64,000 nucleotides of DNA from positions 62,001 through 126,000 of the forward strand of contig NZ_LMRG01000028.1 in assembly GCF_001425605.1 (NCBI RefSeq), written 5' to 3'. Position 1 is the stretch's first letter. The number at the start of each line of letters is the position of its first letter. Both the position numbers and the translations under genes were made by a program. Of this stretch, positions 36,478 through 47,374 are shown piece by piece. The stretch comes from Rhizobium sp. Leaf453 (GTDB taxonomy: Bacteria; Pseudomonadota; Alphaproteobacteria; Rhizobiales; Rhizobiaceae). The notes beneath the pieces are model-generated. The model was not told the DNA's origin and did not search any database. It worked only from the letters and a program-made list of their open reading frames with translations.

Positions 36478-36722
36478 GACCATGAACTCCGGCCGAGCGC
36501 CTTTGCGGGATCGCCGCGATCCCCTGAACCACACGTTTCGCAATCAAATCCGCAGGTCAGAGGCCTCAGGCACATGGCAGGCTCATACTATGCATCCTCT
36601 GTAACATTCAATAGCCGGGTTCATTTCCACGACCTCACACTCGGAGGGCACGGAAAAATCGAAGGCGGCTTTCGCCGATTTGCGGTTCGCTCTCACGGCG
36701 CGGTGTGCCAATCTCGCCCGGC

Positions 36723-39659
36723 ATGATTCCGGGAGATGAACGATTGGACAATGGATTTTTGCAGCGTACCGAACTGTCGCGTCCGGATGTGAGCGCGGAG
36801 GAAGCCCGCGCCCTTTTCTCGGCGCATTACGGTCTTTCCGGCCCGATCGTCGAGCTTGGCAGCCAGCAGGACCGCAATTACCGCATCGAGACACCGGACG
36901 GTCGGTTCGTGCTGAAAATCTGCCAAGCGGCCTATGCAATGGCCGAACTCGAAGCCCAGAACGCCGCGTTGCACCATATTGCCAGCAAAGTGGGAACACC
37001 GCTTGTGCCCAGGGTCATCCCAGCGACCTCCGGCAAGAATATCGTTCCCGTTACGGTTCGTGGACAGGATTACCAGATCCGCCTGCTTGACTACATTGAC
37101 GGAGAACTCCTGACGCGGCAAAGGCATCTGTCGACCCCAACGGTGACCGCCCTCGGTACGATCGGCGGACAGCTTGCCCGCGCGCTTTCCGATTTCACTC
37201 ATCCTGGACTGGCCCGTGCCATACAATGGGACCTCCGGCATGCGGCCCCCGTCGTCCTGCACCTGTTGTCGGCGGTGAAGGATGAAGGCAGAAACGATAG
37301 GATCGCGCAGGCAATCGGGGCTGCGCTCAAACGCATCGAACCGCTGAAGCCCTCACTCAGACTACAGGCAATTCACCACGATATCACCGACGATAACGTC
37401 GTCGCACGACCGGACGAAAGCGGGCGGCTGATCCCCGATGGTGTCATCGATTTCGGCGATATCCTGCATGGATGGCTGGTGGCGGATCTTGCCGTCACGT
37501 GCGCTTCATTGTTGCATCACGCCGATGGCGATCCGTTCGTCATCCTGCCTGCGATCTGCGCCTTCGATGCCGTTTTCCCGATGGAAACAGCGGAGTTGCA
37601 GGCGCTTTGGCCACTCATCGTGGCGCGAGCGGCAGTGCTGGTGGCAAGCAGCGAACAGCAAATCGCGCTCGACCCGGACAATAGCTATGTGCGTGACAAT
37701 ATCGACCATGAGTGGCTCATTTTCGATGTAGCCACATCCGTGCCTTTTGCCCTCATGGAAACCGCCATCCTTCAGGCGACGGGCCGGGAGCTTTCGCACC
37801 AGACCGTTCCGATTGGCGGTTTTCTTTTGCCGAATCTCGATCCATCCCGCGTGGTTCTCGTCAATCTCGATAGCCAGAGCGCTGTGTTCGATGGCGAGCC
37901 CTTACCGTCACCGGAAGGGGAAGATCAAATCTTGCGACAGGCAACCGCTGGCGAGACCATTGCGCTAACGCGCTACGGCGAGCACCGGTTAACCCGCACC
38001 ATCCTGCGATCACCTACACCGGCGGAAACATTCGCACTTCATATCGAACTTCGCCTGCAGGCAGACATGATCGTCGCAGCGCCTTTCGCTGGAACGGTGA
38101 AACGAACGAAGGCCGGCCTTGTCCTTCTCGGGGAGGGCATCGCCCTGCATCTGACCGGCGTCGAAATTTCAACGGAAGACATCGCCGTCGAGAGTGGAGC
38201 CGTCATTGGCAACGTTATCGGCGCGGCCAATGGAGATGGCATTTTACGCGTCCAGCTCTGCCGTGACGCAGATATTACGCCACCTCTGTTCGTTCGCCCG
38301 GATCATGCCGAAGCCTGGACGCATTTGTGCCCATCGCCCGCCACGATCCTTGGCTTCGATTGCGACGCGCCACGCTTCGAAAGCTCAGACCTTCTCGCCC
38401 GCCGCCAGAGGCATTTCGCCCGACCGCAGAAGAATTACTATCAGACCCCGCCGCAGATCGAGCGCGGCTGGCGCGAGCACATGGTAGATGTCGAGGGGCG
38501 CAGCTATCTCGATATGGTCAACAACGTCACGATCCTCGGCCATGGCCACCCACGCCTTGCCGATGCCGTCCACCGGCAATGGCAGCGGCTGAACACCAAT
38601 TCCCGCTTTCACTATGCCTCGGTCGCGGCCTTTTCCGAGCGGCTGGCAAACCTTGCACCGCAAGGGCTCGATACGGTGTTTCTGGTCAACAGCGGCTCGG
38701 AGGCCAATGATCTTGCACTCCGCCTCGCATGGGCGGCGACCGGCGCACGCAACATTCTCAGCCTGCTTGAGGGTTATCATGGCTGGACGGTTGCCAGTGA
38801 TGCTGTATCGACATCGATTGCCGACAACCCACAAGCCTTGACGACGCGGCCGGACTGGGTGCATCCGGTCATGGCGCCCAACACCTATCGCGGTCCGTTC
38901 CGCGGCGACGGCTCGACCGCGGATTATGTCGCCGCCGTCCAGCCGACTCTGGAAAAGCTGGAGGGGCAGGGGCTCGCCGGCTTCATCTGCGAATGCGTCT
39001 ATGGCAATGCCGGCGGCATCCCGTTGCCCCTCGGCTATCTCCAGGAAATCTACGCGATGGTGCGCGCCCGGGGCGGCGTCTGCATCGCCGATGAAGTGCA
39101 GGTCGGTTACGGCCGTCTCGGCCACCATTTCTGGGGCTTCGAGCAGCAGGGCGTGGTTCCCGATATCATCTCAATCGCGAAGGGCATGGGCAACGGCCAT
39201 CCGCTCGGCGCTGTCATAACCACAAGGGCGATCGCCGATGCACTGGAGAAGGAAGGCTATTTCTTCTCTTCCGCCGGCGGCAGTCCCGTCAGCTCAGTGG
39301 TCGGCATGACCGTGCTCGACATCATGCGTGACGAGCGGCTTCAGGAAAATGCCCGCACCGTCGGCGATCACCTCAAGCGACGGCTGGAAGCGCTTGGACA
39401 GCGGTTTCCGATCGTCGGCGCCGTGCATGGCATGGGCCTGTATCTTGGCCTGGAATTTGTACGCAACCGCGAGACGCTCGCACCGGCGACCGAGGAAACC
39501 GCCGCCATTTGCGATCGTCTGCTTGAACTCGGGGTCATCATGCAGCCAACCGGCGACTACCTGAATGTCCTGAAGATCAAGCCGCCGCTCTGCCTGTCGC
39601 AGGAGAGTGCCGATTTCTTCGCCGACATGCTGGAGCGGGTGCTATCCGATGGCTGGTAG
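36723..39659 (+). CDS. Kinase / hairpin domain / class-III aminotransferase fusion (amino-alcohol phospho-lyase type)
   Basis: The ~979-residue protein fuses three parts. Residues ~1-360 are an aminoglycoside/choline-kinase-like kinase with QAIHHDITDDNVV (~216) and VIDFGDILHG (~241). Residues ~370-560 hold a degenerate M23-like beta domain (VAAPFAGTVKRTKAG) without the zinc HxH. Residues ~570-979 are a class III aminotransferase: NSGSEANDLALRLA, CIADEVQVGYGRLG and the PLP lysine in SIAKGMGNGHPLGAV. The C-terminal part resembles mammalian ethanolamine-phosphate and phosphohydroxylysine phospho-lyases, and the kinase resembles hydroxylysine kinase. Phosphorylation then elimination of an amino alcohol is a reasonable inference. 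The ATG at 36723 lacks a clear ribosome site; GTG 36705 is possible. Confidence 0.88.
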   Translation: MIPGDERLDNGFLQRTELSRPDVSAEEARALFSAHYGLSGPIVELGSQQDRNYRIETPDGRFVLKICQAAYAMAELEAQNAALHHIASKVGTPLVPRVIPATSGKNIVPVTVRGQDYQIRLLDYIDGELLTRQRHLSTPTVTALGTIGGQLARALSDFTHPGLARAIQWDLRHAAPVVLHLLSAVKDEGRNDRIAQAIGAALKRIEPLKPSLRLQAIHHDITDDNVVARPDESGRLIPDGVIDFGDILHGWLVADLAVTCASLLHHADGDPFVILPAICAFDAVFPMETAELQALWPLIVARAAVLVASSEQQIALDPDNSYVRDNIDHEWLIFDVATSVPFALMETAILQATGRELSHQTVPIGGFLLPNLDPSRVVLVNLDSQSAVFDGEPLPSPEGEDQILRQATAGETIALTRYGEHRLTRTILRSPTPAETFALHIELRLQADMIVAAPFAGTVKRTKAGLVLLGEGIALHLTGVEISTEDIAVESGAVIGNVIGAANGDGILRVQLCRDADITPPLFVRPDHAEAWTHLCPSPATILGFDCDAPRFESSDLLARRQRHFARPQKNYYQTPPQIERGWREHMVDVEGRSYLDMVNNVTILGHGHPRLADAVHRQWQRLNTNSRFHYASVAAFSERLANLAPQGLDTVFLVNSGSEANDLALRLAWAATGARNILSLLEGYHGWTVASDAVSTSIADNPQALTTRPDWVHPVMAPNTYRGPFRGDGSTADYVAAVQPTLEKLEGQGLAGFICECVYGNAGGIPLPLGYLQEIYAMVRARGGVCIADEVQVGYGRLGHHFWGFEQQGVVPDIISIAKGMGNGHPLGAVITTRAIADALEKEGYFFSSAGGSPVSSVVGMTVLDIMRDERLQENARTVGDHLKRRLEALGQRFPIVGAVHGMGLYLGLEFVRNRETLAPATEETAAICDRLLELGVIMQPTGDYLNVLKIKPPLCLSQESADFFADMLERVLSDGW

Positions 39660-39728
39660 CCAAGCCTTCGCTTCGAATACGAAAATGCCTGAACGTTGAC
39701 CTCTCGAACGCCACCAATCCGGCAATAA

Positions 39729-41411
39729 ATGGATAATCGCATGACGCAGACGGCCGATATCATCATCACCAACGCCCGTGTCCTCACGCTGGACGAGACC
39801 AATCCGACTGCGGAAGCCGTGGCGCTCGCCGGCGGCCGAATTATCGCGGTGGGCGACAGCGCGGAACTCCAGCAATTCTCCGGGCAAGACACGCGGGTGA
39901 TCGATGCGGCCGGCGGCACTGTGCTTCCCGGCTTTTCCGAAAACCATATGCATCTGTTTTCCGGAGCTGCCGAACTGGTTCATCTTCAACTCGCCGGGGT
40001 CAGCGGGCTTGCGGCGCTCACCGATGCCGTGACGGCCTACGCTGCTGACCGCCCTGGCGACAGAGTGCTGTTCGCGCAGGGGGCAGATTACACAATCCTT
40101 GGCGATGACGGCCGCCTGACCCGCCATCATCTCGATGCGATCCTTCCGCATCAACCGCTGGTTCTCTTCGCGCCGGATCACCACACCGCCTGGGCCAATA
40201 CTGCCGCCCTGGAACTGGTCGGCATGCTGCAGGGTGCCGAACTCGGCCCCGGTAATGAAGTGGTCATGGGTGACGACGGTCTGGCGACTGGCGAACTTCG
40301 GGAGATGGAAGCCTTCACGCCGTTGCAAGCTGCCGGCGGCTTCGATCGCTACCGGCTGGGACTGGCCACCGGTGGCGAGCCCGATCCATACCCGACCGAG
40401 GCCGAATGGGCGCAGGATATCGCAGTGATGCGGCGCGGTCTTGCCTATTGCGCCTCCCACGGCATCACGACCATCCAGAACATGGATGGCAACCTCTATC
40501 AGTTGCAATTGCTGGCAGCGATCGAGAAGGAGGATGGATGCCTGCCGTGCCGTGTGGTCATCCCCTTCCATTTCAAGAACTTCATGTCGATCGACATGCT
40601 AGAAAAGGCCTCCGATCTTGCCCGCCGCTACGATAGCGACTGGCTGTCCTCCGGCGTCGTCAAGGTATTCTACGACGGCGTCCTCGACAGTTGGACGGCC
40701 GTCATGGTCGAGCCTTACGCAGACAAACCGGGAGACTGCGGCGAGGGGCTGTTCACGCCGGAAAGCTTTCGAACTGTGGCTCTCGAGGCGGACCGGCGCG
40801 GCCTGCAGATCGCCGTCCACGCCATTGGCGACGGCGCCGTCCGCGCTGTGCTCGACGGCTATCAGGCGGCGCGGGAGGTCAATGGCGTCCGCGATAGTCG
40901 CCACCGGATCGAGCATATCGAAGTCGTCCATCCCAACGATATCGCGCGTTTTGCCGAGCTCGGCGTCATCGCCTCGATGCAGCCGCCGCATCCGCCGGGC
41001 TGCGCCGGTGTGCCACTGGAGCCGACCGTCTCGCGCATCGGCCGCGACCGCTGGCCGGTGAGTTACGCCTGGCGCACGCTGAAGAACGCAGGCGCGCACA
41101 TCTGCTTTGCCTCCGACTGGCCGGTCTCGCCGATCGATCCGCTTGTCGGCATCGAGGCCGCAGTCACACGCAAGCGCTGGGCAGAGAGTGATCCCGATCA
41201 ATCCTTCTCCGTGGGCGAGGCACTCTACGCCTATTGCGTCGAAGGCGCGTTTGCCGAGTTCAAGGAAGACCGGAAGGGGCGGATCAGGACCGGCTATCTC
41301 GCAGATATCGTCATCCTAAGCGGGGATATCGAATCCATTCCCGCCGACGCTCTGAGCACGCTCAGGGCGGTGACCACGATCTGCGGAGGACGGATAAGTT
41401 TTTCCTCCTGA
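39729..41411 (+). CDS. YtcJ-type metal-dependent amidohydrolase
   Basis: This amidohydrolase of the YtcJ/AepA group has the metal-binding start VLPGFSENHMHLFSG, where HMH replaces the usual HxH. It also has LQIAVHAIGDGAVRA, the RHRIEHIEVVHPND motif and the late CFASDWPVSPIDPLVG aspartate. Family members hydrolyse N-formyl, N-acyl or cyclic amide bonds. It begins 69 bases after the kinase/aminotransferase gene in the same direction. At 560 residues it is full length. Start 39729 (MDNRM) or 39741 (MTQTAD); neither has a strong ribosome site. There is no signal peptide, so it acts in the cytoplasm. Confidence 0.9.
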   Translation: MDNRMTQTADIIITNARVLTLDETNPTAEAVALAGGRIIAVGDSAELQQFSGQDTRVIDAAGGTVLPGFSENHMHLFSGAAELVHLQLAGVSGLAALTDAVTAYAADRPGDRVLFAQGADYTILGDDGRLTRHHLDAILPHQPLVLFAPDHHTAWANTAALELVGMLQGAELGPGNEVVMGDDGLATGELREMEAFTPLQAAGGFDRYRLGLATGGEPDPYPTEAEWAQDIAVMRRGLAYCASHGITTIQNMDGNLYQLQLLAAIEKEDGCLPCRVVIPFHFKNFMSIDMLEKASDLARRYDSDWLSSGVVKVFYDGVLDSWTAVMVEPYADKPGDCGEGLFTPESFRTVALEADRRGLQIAVHAIGDGAVRAVLDGYQAAREVNGVRDSRHRIEHIEVVHPNDIARFAELGVIASMQPPHPPGCAGVPLEPTVSRIGRDRWPVSYAWRTLKNAGAHICFASDWPVSPIDPLVGIEAAVTRKRWAESDPDQSFSVGEALYAYCVEGAFAEFKEDRKGRIRTGYLADIVILSGDIESIPADALSTLRAVTTICGGRISFSS

Positions 41412-41518
41412 TAAATATTTTTGCCTAAAAAACAGAATCGTATTGTAAACACTCAGGTGCTGTGATCACCTAGCGCAAAGCCAAAAAGGCGGGAACAGCA
41501 GCTTCATCAGGGTCGGGT

Positions 41519-42628
<1,110 letters not shown>

Positions 42629-42629
42629 C

Positions 42630-43550
42630 ATGAGAGATGCGGCGGGCTTGATCGAGGCGGAAAAGAACCGGGATATCCGGAAACGTTGGCTACTTTCACT
42701 TCCCGCACTTCTGATCATCCTTCTCGCCGCTACCGGGCCGCTGCTGATCGTACTGATCTATTCCTTCCTGACACCCGGCCCCTATGGCGACGTCCAATGG
42801 CTGCCGTCCCTCGACGGATGGGTCAGCGTCGCACTGGAACGGGATATTTTCGACGATACGCTGTCGCTGGCCGACGCGCATATCTCAATCTTCCTGAGAT
42901 CCGTGACGCTGTCACTGGTCACGACACTGCTGACTTTGATCGTCGGTTTCCCGACCGCCTACTTCATCGCGACGCGGCCGGAGCGGACGCGTGAACTCTG
43001 GTTGTTCCTGATCACCATTCCGTTCTGGACCAACCTCCTGATCCGTACCTTTGCCATCCTCGAAGTGATCCGCAACGAGGGGCTGATCAACGGCCTGCTG
43101 ATGGATGCCGGCCTGATCGCGCGGCCGATCCAGATGCTGTTCACCGACGGGGCGATCCTGACCGGCATGGTCTATGTCTACCTGCCGCTGATGGTTTTGC
43201 CGCTCTACGCCAGCATGGAAAAGCTGGATTTCCGGCTGATCGAAGCCGGTTACGATCTCTACGCCACCCCGTTCAAGGTGCTGCGCAAGATCATCATTCC
43301 GCTGGTCAAGCCCGGCATCATTGCAGGTTCCATTCTCGTCTTCATTCCGGCGCTCGGCGCCTATGTGACGCCGAGTATTCTGGGCGGCGGCAAGAACATG
43401 ATGCTGGGAAATTTGATCGAACTGCAGTTCGGACAGGGGCGAAACTGGCCGCTTGGCTCGGCGCTGTCGATTACCCTGATGCTGATCGTCATGGCCGCCT
43501 TGCTCGTTTATGTCCGCAATGCCGGATCGCAAGGGAGCCGTCATGGCTAG
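42630..43550 (+). CDS. potB: Polyamine-type ABC importer permease (PotB)
   Basis: The protein has six helices with the PotB-type start KNRDIRKRWLLSLPALLIIL and a periplasmic loop after LIYSFLTPGPYGDVQW. The EAA loop is EAGYDLYATPFKVLRKIIIP, and VTPSILGGGKNMMLGNLIEL near the C-terminus is a PotB hallmark. It starts one base after potA and overlaps potC by eight bases. At 306 residues it is normal. Confidence 0.93.
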   Translation: MRDAAGLIEAEKNRDIRKRWLLSLPALLIILLAATGPLLIVLIYSFLTPGPYGDVQWLPSLDGWVSVALERDIFDDTLSLADAHISIFLRSVTLSLVTTLLTLIVGFPTAYFIATRPERTRELWLFLITIPFWTNLLIRTFAILEVIRNEGLINGLLMDAGLIARPIQMLFTDGAILTGMVYVYLPLMVLPLYASMEKLDFRLIEAGYDLYATPFKVLRKIIIPLVKPGIIAGSILVFIPALGAYVTPSILGGGKNMMLGNLIELQFGQGRNWPLGSALSITLMLIVMAALLVYVRNAGSQGSRHG

Positions 43551-44343
43551 GACATTCTCCATCCGGCGTCAGCGCGGCTTCACGGCAATCGCGATGATCT
43601 GTTTCTTCGCGCTCTACCTGCCGATCGGCGTTCTGGTCTTCTACTCCTTCAATGCCGGGCAGTCGCTTGCCTCGTTCGAGGGCGTTTCGCTGCGCTGGTT
43701 TCAGAAGGCTTTCGAGAACCAGCATGTCATCGATGCCTCGCTGCGTTCGCTGCAGATCGCGATGACAGCGGCAATCATCTCAACGGTCGCCGCGACCATG
43801 GCGGCGCTGGCGACTACCCGCACTGAGCCCTATCGCGGGCTGACGCTGAAATATGCTTTCATTAACCAGCCGCTGATGATCCCGGAAATCGTCACCGCCG
43901 TTGCGCTGTTGATCTTCTTTGCCCGCATCAAGACCTGGACCGGCTATTCCGGCCTCGGTTACCTGATCGCGGCGCATACGGCTTTCTGCATTCCTTTTGC
44001 CTATCTGCCGATCCGGGCGCGTCTGGAAAACATGGACCTGACGCTGGAAAAGGCCGCCGCCGACCTCTACGCGACGCCCTGGAAGGCATTCCGTTACGTC
44101 ACGCTGCCATTGCTCTGGCCCGGCATCCTCGCCGGCTTCATGCTGGCTTTCGTGATTTCGCTTGATGATGTCGTCATCACCGAATTCGTGAAGTCGGCGG
44201 GTCAGGATACCTTGCCGACTTACATGCTCGGCCAGCTCCGCCGCGCCATCACGCCAGAAATGAACGCGATCTCGACACTTTTTTTGCTGCTGTCGATAGG
44301 CGTCGTCACCGTCTTCTTCATCGTCAATAGAAAACGCGTCTAA
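43543..44343 (+). CDS. potC: Polyamine-type ABC importer permease (PotC)
   Basis: This six-helix permease has the PotC EAA loop EKAAADLYATPWKAFRYVTL and the hallmark LDDVVITEFVKSAGQDTLPT. The ATG at 43543 has an AGGGAG site and lies within the last codons of potB, so translation is coupled. At 266 residues it is the usual size. An upstream ATG at 43510 is unlikely. Confidence 0.93.
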   Translation: MARTFSIRRQRGFTAIAMICFFALYLPIGVLVFYSFNAGQSLASFEGVSLRWFQKAFENQHVIDASLRSLQIAMTAAIISTVAATMAALATTRTEPYRGLTLKYAFINQPLMIPEIVTAVALLIFFARIKTWTGYSGLGYLIAAHTAFCIPFAYLPIRARLENMDLTLEKAAADLYATPWKAFRYVTLPLLWPGILAGFMLAFVISLDDVVITEFVKSAGQDTLPTYMLGQLRRAITPEMNAISTLFLLLSIGVVTVFFIVNRKRV

Positions 44344-44361
44344 CAAGAAGGGAACAGCACA

Positions 44362-45396
44362 ATGAAACGCATGACAGCGGCTTTGGCCGTGACGGCAGCA
44401 CTTCTCGCATCGACCGGACTGGCCCGCGCCGAAGGCGAACTCAACATCTACAACTGGGGCAACTACACCAGCCCCGACATGATCAAGAAGTTCGAGGAGA
44501 AGTACAAGGTCAAGGTGACGATCACCGACTATGACTCGAACGACACCGCGCTTGCCAAGGCCCGCCAGGGCGGCTCCGGCTTCGACATGGTCGTACCGTC
44601 GCAGAACTATATCCCGATCTGGATTTCCGAAGGCCTGCTTCTGCAGACCGACCCGGACAAGATGGAAAACTTCAAGAATGTCGCGCCGGAATGGGCCAAT
44701 CCCGATTTCGATCCGGGCCGGAAATACACGGTACCGTGGGCGATGGGCACGGTCGGAACGGTCGTGAACACTGACGTCTACAAGGGCGACATCAACACCT
44801 GGGGCATCATCTTCGATACACCGGACGAACTGAAGGGCAAAGTCAATGTCGTTCCGGAAATGACCGACGTCATCGACGCCGCCGTGCTTTACAACGGCGG
44901 AACGAAATGCACGGGCGACCTGACGATCCTCAAGAAGGTTCGCGATACGCTGGTCAACGCCAAGCCAAACTGGGTGGCGATGGAATACGGCACGATCGAG
45001 AAGATGGGCTCGGGCGACTTCGCGGCTTCCAGTGACTGGAACGGCTCGGCCTTCCGCCAGCGGCTTGCCAATCCGGCGATCAAGTATGGCTATCCGAAGG
45101 AAGGCTTCGTCAACTGGAGCGACAATCTCGCCGTTCTCAAGGACGCCAAGAATGTCGAGAACGCCAAGCTGTTCCAGAACTTCATGATGGATCCGGAAAA
45201 CGCCGGCGCGAATTCGGCTTTCCATCGTTATGCGAACGGCATTGCAGGCTCGGAAGCCTTCATGCCGGCAGACATGAAGGATGCGCCGGAAATCAAGATC
45301 CCGGCCGAATTTGCCTCGAAGGGCGTACCCTCGCAGACCTGCCCGCCTGACGTCCAGGAACTCTACACTAAGATCTGGACCGAACTGCAGAAATAA
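44362..45396 (+). CDS. potD: Polyamine-type periplasmic binding protein (PotD/PotF)
   Basis: The signal peptide [19 protein letters not shown] is cut after ARA-EG. The mature protein begins [20 protein letters not shown], the PotD/PotF motif whose Trp and Tyr line the polyamine site. [49 protein letters not shown] and [19 protein letters not shown] (carrying the W-x-D ligand pattern) follow. This suggests a polyamine or a modified polyamine. It ends the potABCD block and is followed by a terminator. Confidence 0.92.
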   Translation: MKRMTAALAVTAALLASTGLARAEGELNIYNWGNYTSPDMIKKFEEKYKVKVTITDYDSNDTALAKARQGGSGFDMVVPSQNYIPIWISEGLLLQTDPDKMENFKNVAPEWANPDFDPGRKYTVPWAMGTVGTVVNTDVYKGDINTWGIIFDTPDELKGKVNVVPEMTDVIDAAVLYNGGTKCTGDLTILKKVRDTLVNAKPNWVAMEYGTIEKMGSGDFAASSDWNGSAFRQRLANPAIKYGYPKEGFVNWSDNLAVLKDAKNVENAKLFQNFMMDPENAGANSAFHRYANGIAGSEAFMPADMKDAPEIKIPAEFASKGVPSQTCPPDVQELYTKIWTELQK

Positions 45397-45408
45397 GCCG
45401 CTTCCTTT

Positions 45409-45440
45409 CGCACCCCGCTCGCCGGCGGGGTGCGATTTCA
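45409..45440 (+). terminator. Terminator after potD
   Basis: CGCACCCCGC (45409-45418) pairs with GCGGGGTGCG (45425-45434) around a six-base loop, followed by ATTTCATTT. The 10-bp GC stem makes it a good terminator or partial attenuator, although the downstream genes continue in the same direction within 28 bases. Confidence 0.7.
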
Positions 45441-45461
45441 TTTCCGATGGATATGATCGCC

Positions 45462-46493
45462 ATGAAAACAGTCTTTTCGCCCCGCCATATGGGCCACGCC
45501 AACCAGCTTGAACTCGTCGCCGGTGCCATCGTCCCAGGCTATGAACTCACCTCCCGTGCGGAATATGTCTCCGGGCGGATCAAGACGGTGGGCCTCGGAC
45601 CGATCCTCGCACCGGACGAATATGATCTGAGCACGGCCGCACGCGTCCACCGGCAGGACTACCTCGATTTCCTTCCGACCATCTGGTCGCGCTGGACGGC
45701 CGAGGGGCGAACGGGGACGGCTCTACCTTTCACTTGGCCGACACGCGGCCTGCGCGGTGACGTGCCGCCGGAATTCATCGACGGCTTGCTCGGCTACTAT
45801 TCCTTCGACGCCGGCTGCGGCATTGTCGAAGGCTCCTGGGATGCGATCAAATCCTCGCATGATGTGGCGCTGACCGCTGCCGCCCTCGTGCAGGGCGGCG
45901 AGCATGCCGCCTTCGCGCTCTGCCGTCCGCCGGGTCATCATGCCGGCGCCGGCTTCATGGGCGGTTACTGCTATATCAACAATGCTGCCGTCGCTGCCCA
46001 GTGGCTGCGCGATAATGGCGCCAAGCGGGTGTCGATCCTCGATGTCGATTATCACCACGGCAACGGCACTCAGGAAATCTTCTATTCCCGCGCCGACGTG
46101 CAGGTCATTAACCTGCATGCCGACCCAATGCAGGAATATCCATACTTCCTGGGTCACGCCAACGAGCGCGGGGCAGGCGAGGGTACCGGCTACAACCTCA
46201 ATTATCCCATGAGCTTCGGCACCGACTGGGAGCGCTGGTGCCAGTCGCTGGAGGATGCCTGCGGCAAGTTGGTCGCCTACAATCCCGATGTCGTCGTCGT
46301 CTCGCTCGGCGTCGATACGTTCGAGAAGGATCCGATCAGCAAGTTCAAGCTGAAGACCGAAGACTTCCCAAAGATCGGCGAGCGCATCGCGCAGTTGAAC
46401 CTGCCGACGCTCTTCGTCATGGAAGGCGGTTATGCCGTCGCCGAAATCGGGGTAAATGCCGTCAGCGTGCTTACCGGCTTCGAGGGCGCCTGA
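45462..46493 (+). CDS. Acetylpolyamine amidohydrolase (histone-deacetylase family)
   Basis: This is a Zn-dependent deacetylase of the arginase/HDAC fold. The signatures are ALCRPPGHHAGAGFMGGYCY with the active-site His-His, DVDYHHGNGTQEIFYSR with the zinc Asp and His, and the late LFVMEGGYAVAEIG. The start MKTVFSPRHMGHANQLE at 45462 is the typical AphA beginning; ATGs at 45447 and 45453 would add a few residues. The family removes acetyl groups from acetylpolyamines or small N-acyl amines. It follows potABCD, so the imported polyamine may be acetylated. Confidence 0.9.
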   Translation: MKTVFSPRHMGHANQLELVAGAIVPGYELTSRAEYVSGRIKTVGLGPILAPDEYDLSTAARVHRQDYLDFLPTIWSRWTAEGRTGTALPFTWPTRGLRGDVPPEFIDGLLGYYSFDAGCGIVEGSWDAIKSSHDVALTAAALVQGGEHAAFALCRPPGHHAGAGFMGGYCYINNAAVAAQWLRDNGAKRVSILDVDYHHGNGTQEIFYSRADVQVINLHADPMQEYPYFLGHANERGAGEGTGYNLNYPMSFGTDWERWCQSLEDACGKLVAYNPDVVVVSLGVDTFEKDPISKFKLKTEDFPKIGERIAQLNLPTLFVMEGGYAVAEIGVNAVSVLTGFEGA

Positions 46494-46495
46494 TC

Positions 46496-47374
46496 GTGAC
46501 CGAACCCTCGACCGTAACACTCGGCGTCGTCCAGTTCGCCTGCACGGATGATCTTGCCCAAAATCTCGCGACCGCTTCACGGCTGATCCGTCAGGCGGCA
46601 GCCCAAGGCGCCAATATCGTGCTTGTGCAGGAACTGTTCGAGGGCCTGTATTTCTGCCAGACGCAGGACCCGGTCCATTTTTCGCGCGCCCATGCGCTTG
46701 CCGATCACCCCGTCATCGCCCCGATGCAGGCGCTCGCGCGCGAACTTGGCATCGTACTGCCGGTCTCCTTCTTCGAGAAGAAGAACCAGGCATTCTACAA
46801 CAGCATGGCGATGATCGACGACACCGGTGCCATCCTCGGAACCTATCGCAAGTCGCACATTCCGGATGGGCCGGGTTACAGCGAGAAATTCTATTTCCGC
46901 CCCGGCGATACCGGCTTCAAGGTCTGGCGGACGCGTTTCGGAACAATCGGTGTCGGCATCTGCTGGGATCAATGGTTTCCAGAAGCGGCGCGCGCCATGG
47001 CATTGATGGGTGCTGAAATAATCCTCTACCCGACGGCCATCGGTTCAGAACCCAAGCGGCCGGACCTCGATACGATGGAACACTGGCGCATGACCATGCG
47101 CGGCCATGCTGCCGCCAACATGATGCCAGTCGCCGCCGCCAACCGCATCGGCTCGGAGGAGATCGGCGGTCAGTCACAATCCTATTACGGCTCGTCCTTC
47201 ATTGCCGGCCCGGATGGATTGCTGCTGGCAGACGCGCCGCGCGAGGGCGAAGCGGTTCTTCTCGCCACGTTCGACCGGCAGCTTCTCGCCGACAATCGCG
47301 CTGCCTGGGGCATGTTCCGCGACCGCCGGCCTGAGCTTTACGGCGTGCTGGCGACGGCGGACGGAGGAGAATGA
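46496..47374 (+). CDS. aguB: N-carbamoylputrescine amidase (nitrilase family)
   Basis: This nitrilase-fold enzyme has the Glu-Lys-Cys triad: VLVQELFEGLYFCQT, LGTYRKSHIPDGPGYSEKFY and GVGICWDQWFPEAARAMAL. The same segments are nearly diagnostic of N-carbamoylputrescine amidase, which makes putrescine, CO2 and ammonia. The GTG at 46496 follows the deacetylase stop by two bases and has a GAGGG upstream; the longer open frame is not coding. At 292 residues it is the usual length. A related carbamoyl-amine substrate is possible. Confidence 0.9.
   Translation: MTEPSTVTLGVVQFACTDDLAQNLATASRLIRQAAAQGANIVLVQELFEGLYFCQTQDPVHFSRAHALADHPVIAPMQALARELGIVLPVSFFEKKNQAFYNSMAMIDDTGAILGTYRKSHIPDGPGYSEKFYFRPGDTGFKVWRTRFGTIGVGICWDQWFPEAARAMALMGAEIILYPTAIGSEPKRPDLDTMEHWRMTMRGHAAANMMPVAAANRIGSEEIGGQSQSYYGSSFIAGPDGLLLADAPREGEAVLLATFDRQLLADNRAAWGMFRDRRPELYGVLATADGGE

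Noticed and set aside
43780..45441. Minus-strand open frame of 553 codons over potC/potD
   Set aside because: It is an antisense shadow of clearly coding polyamine transporter genes and has no domain.
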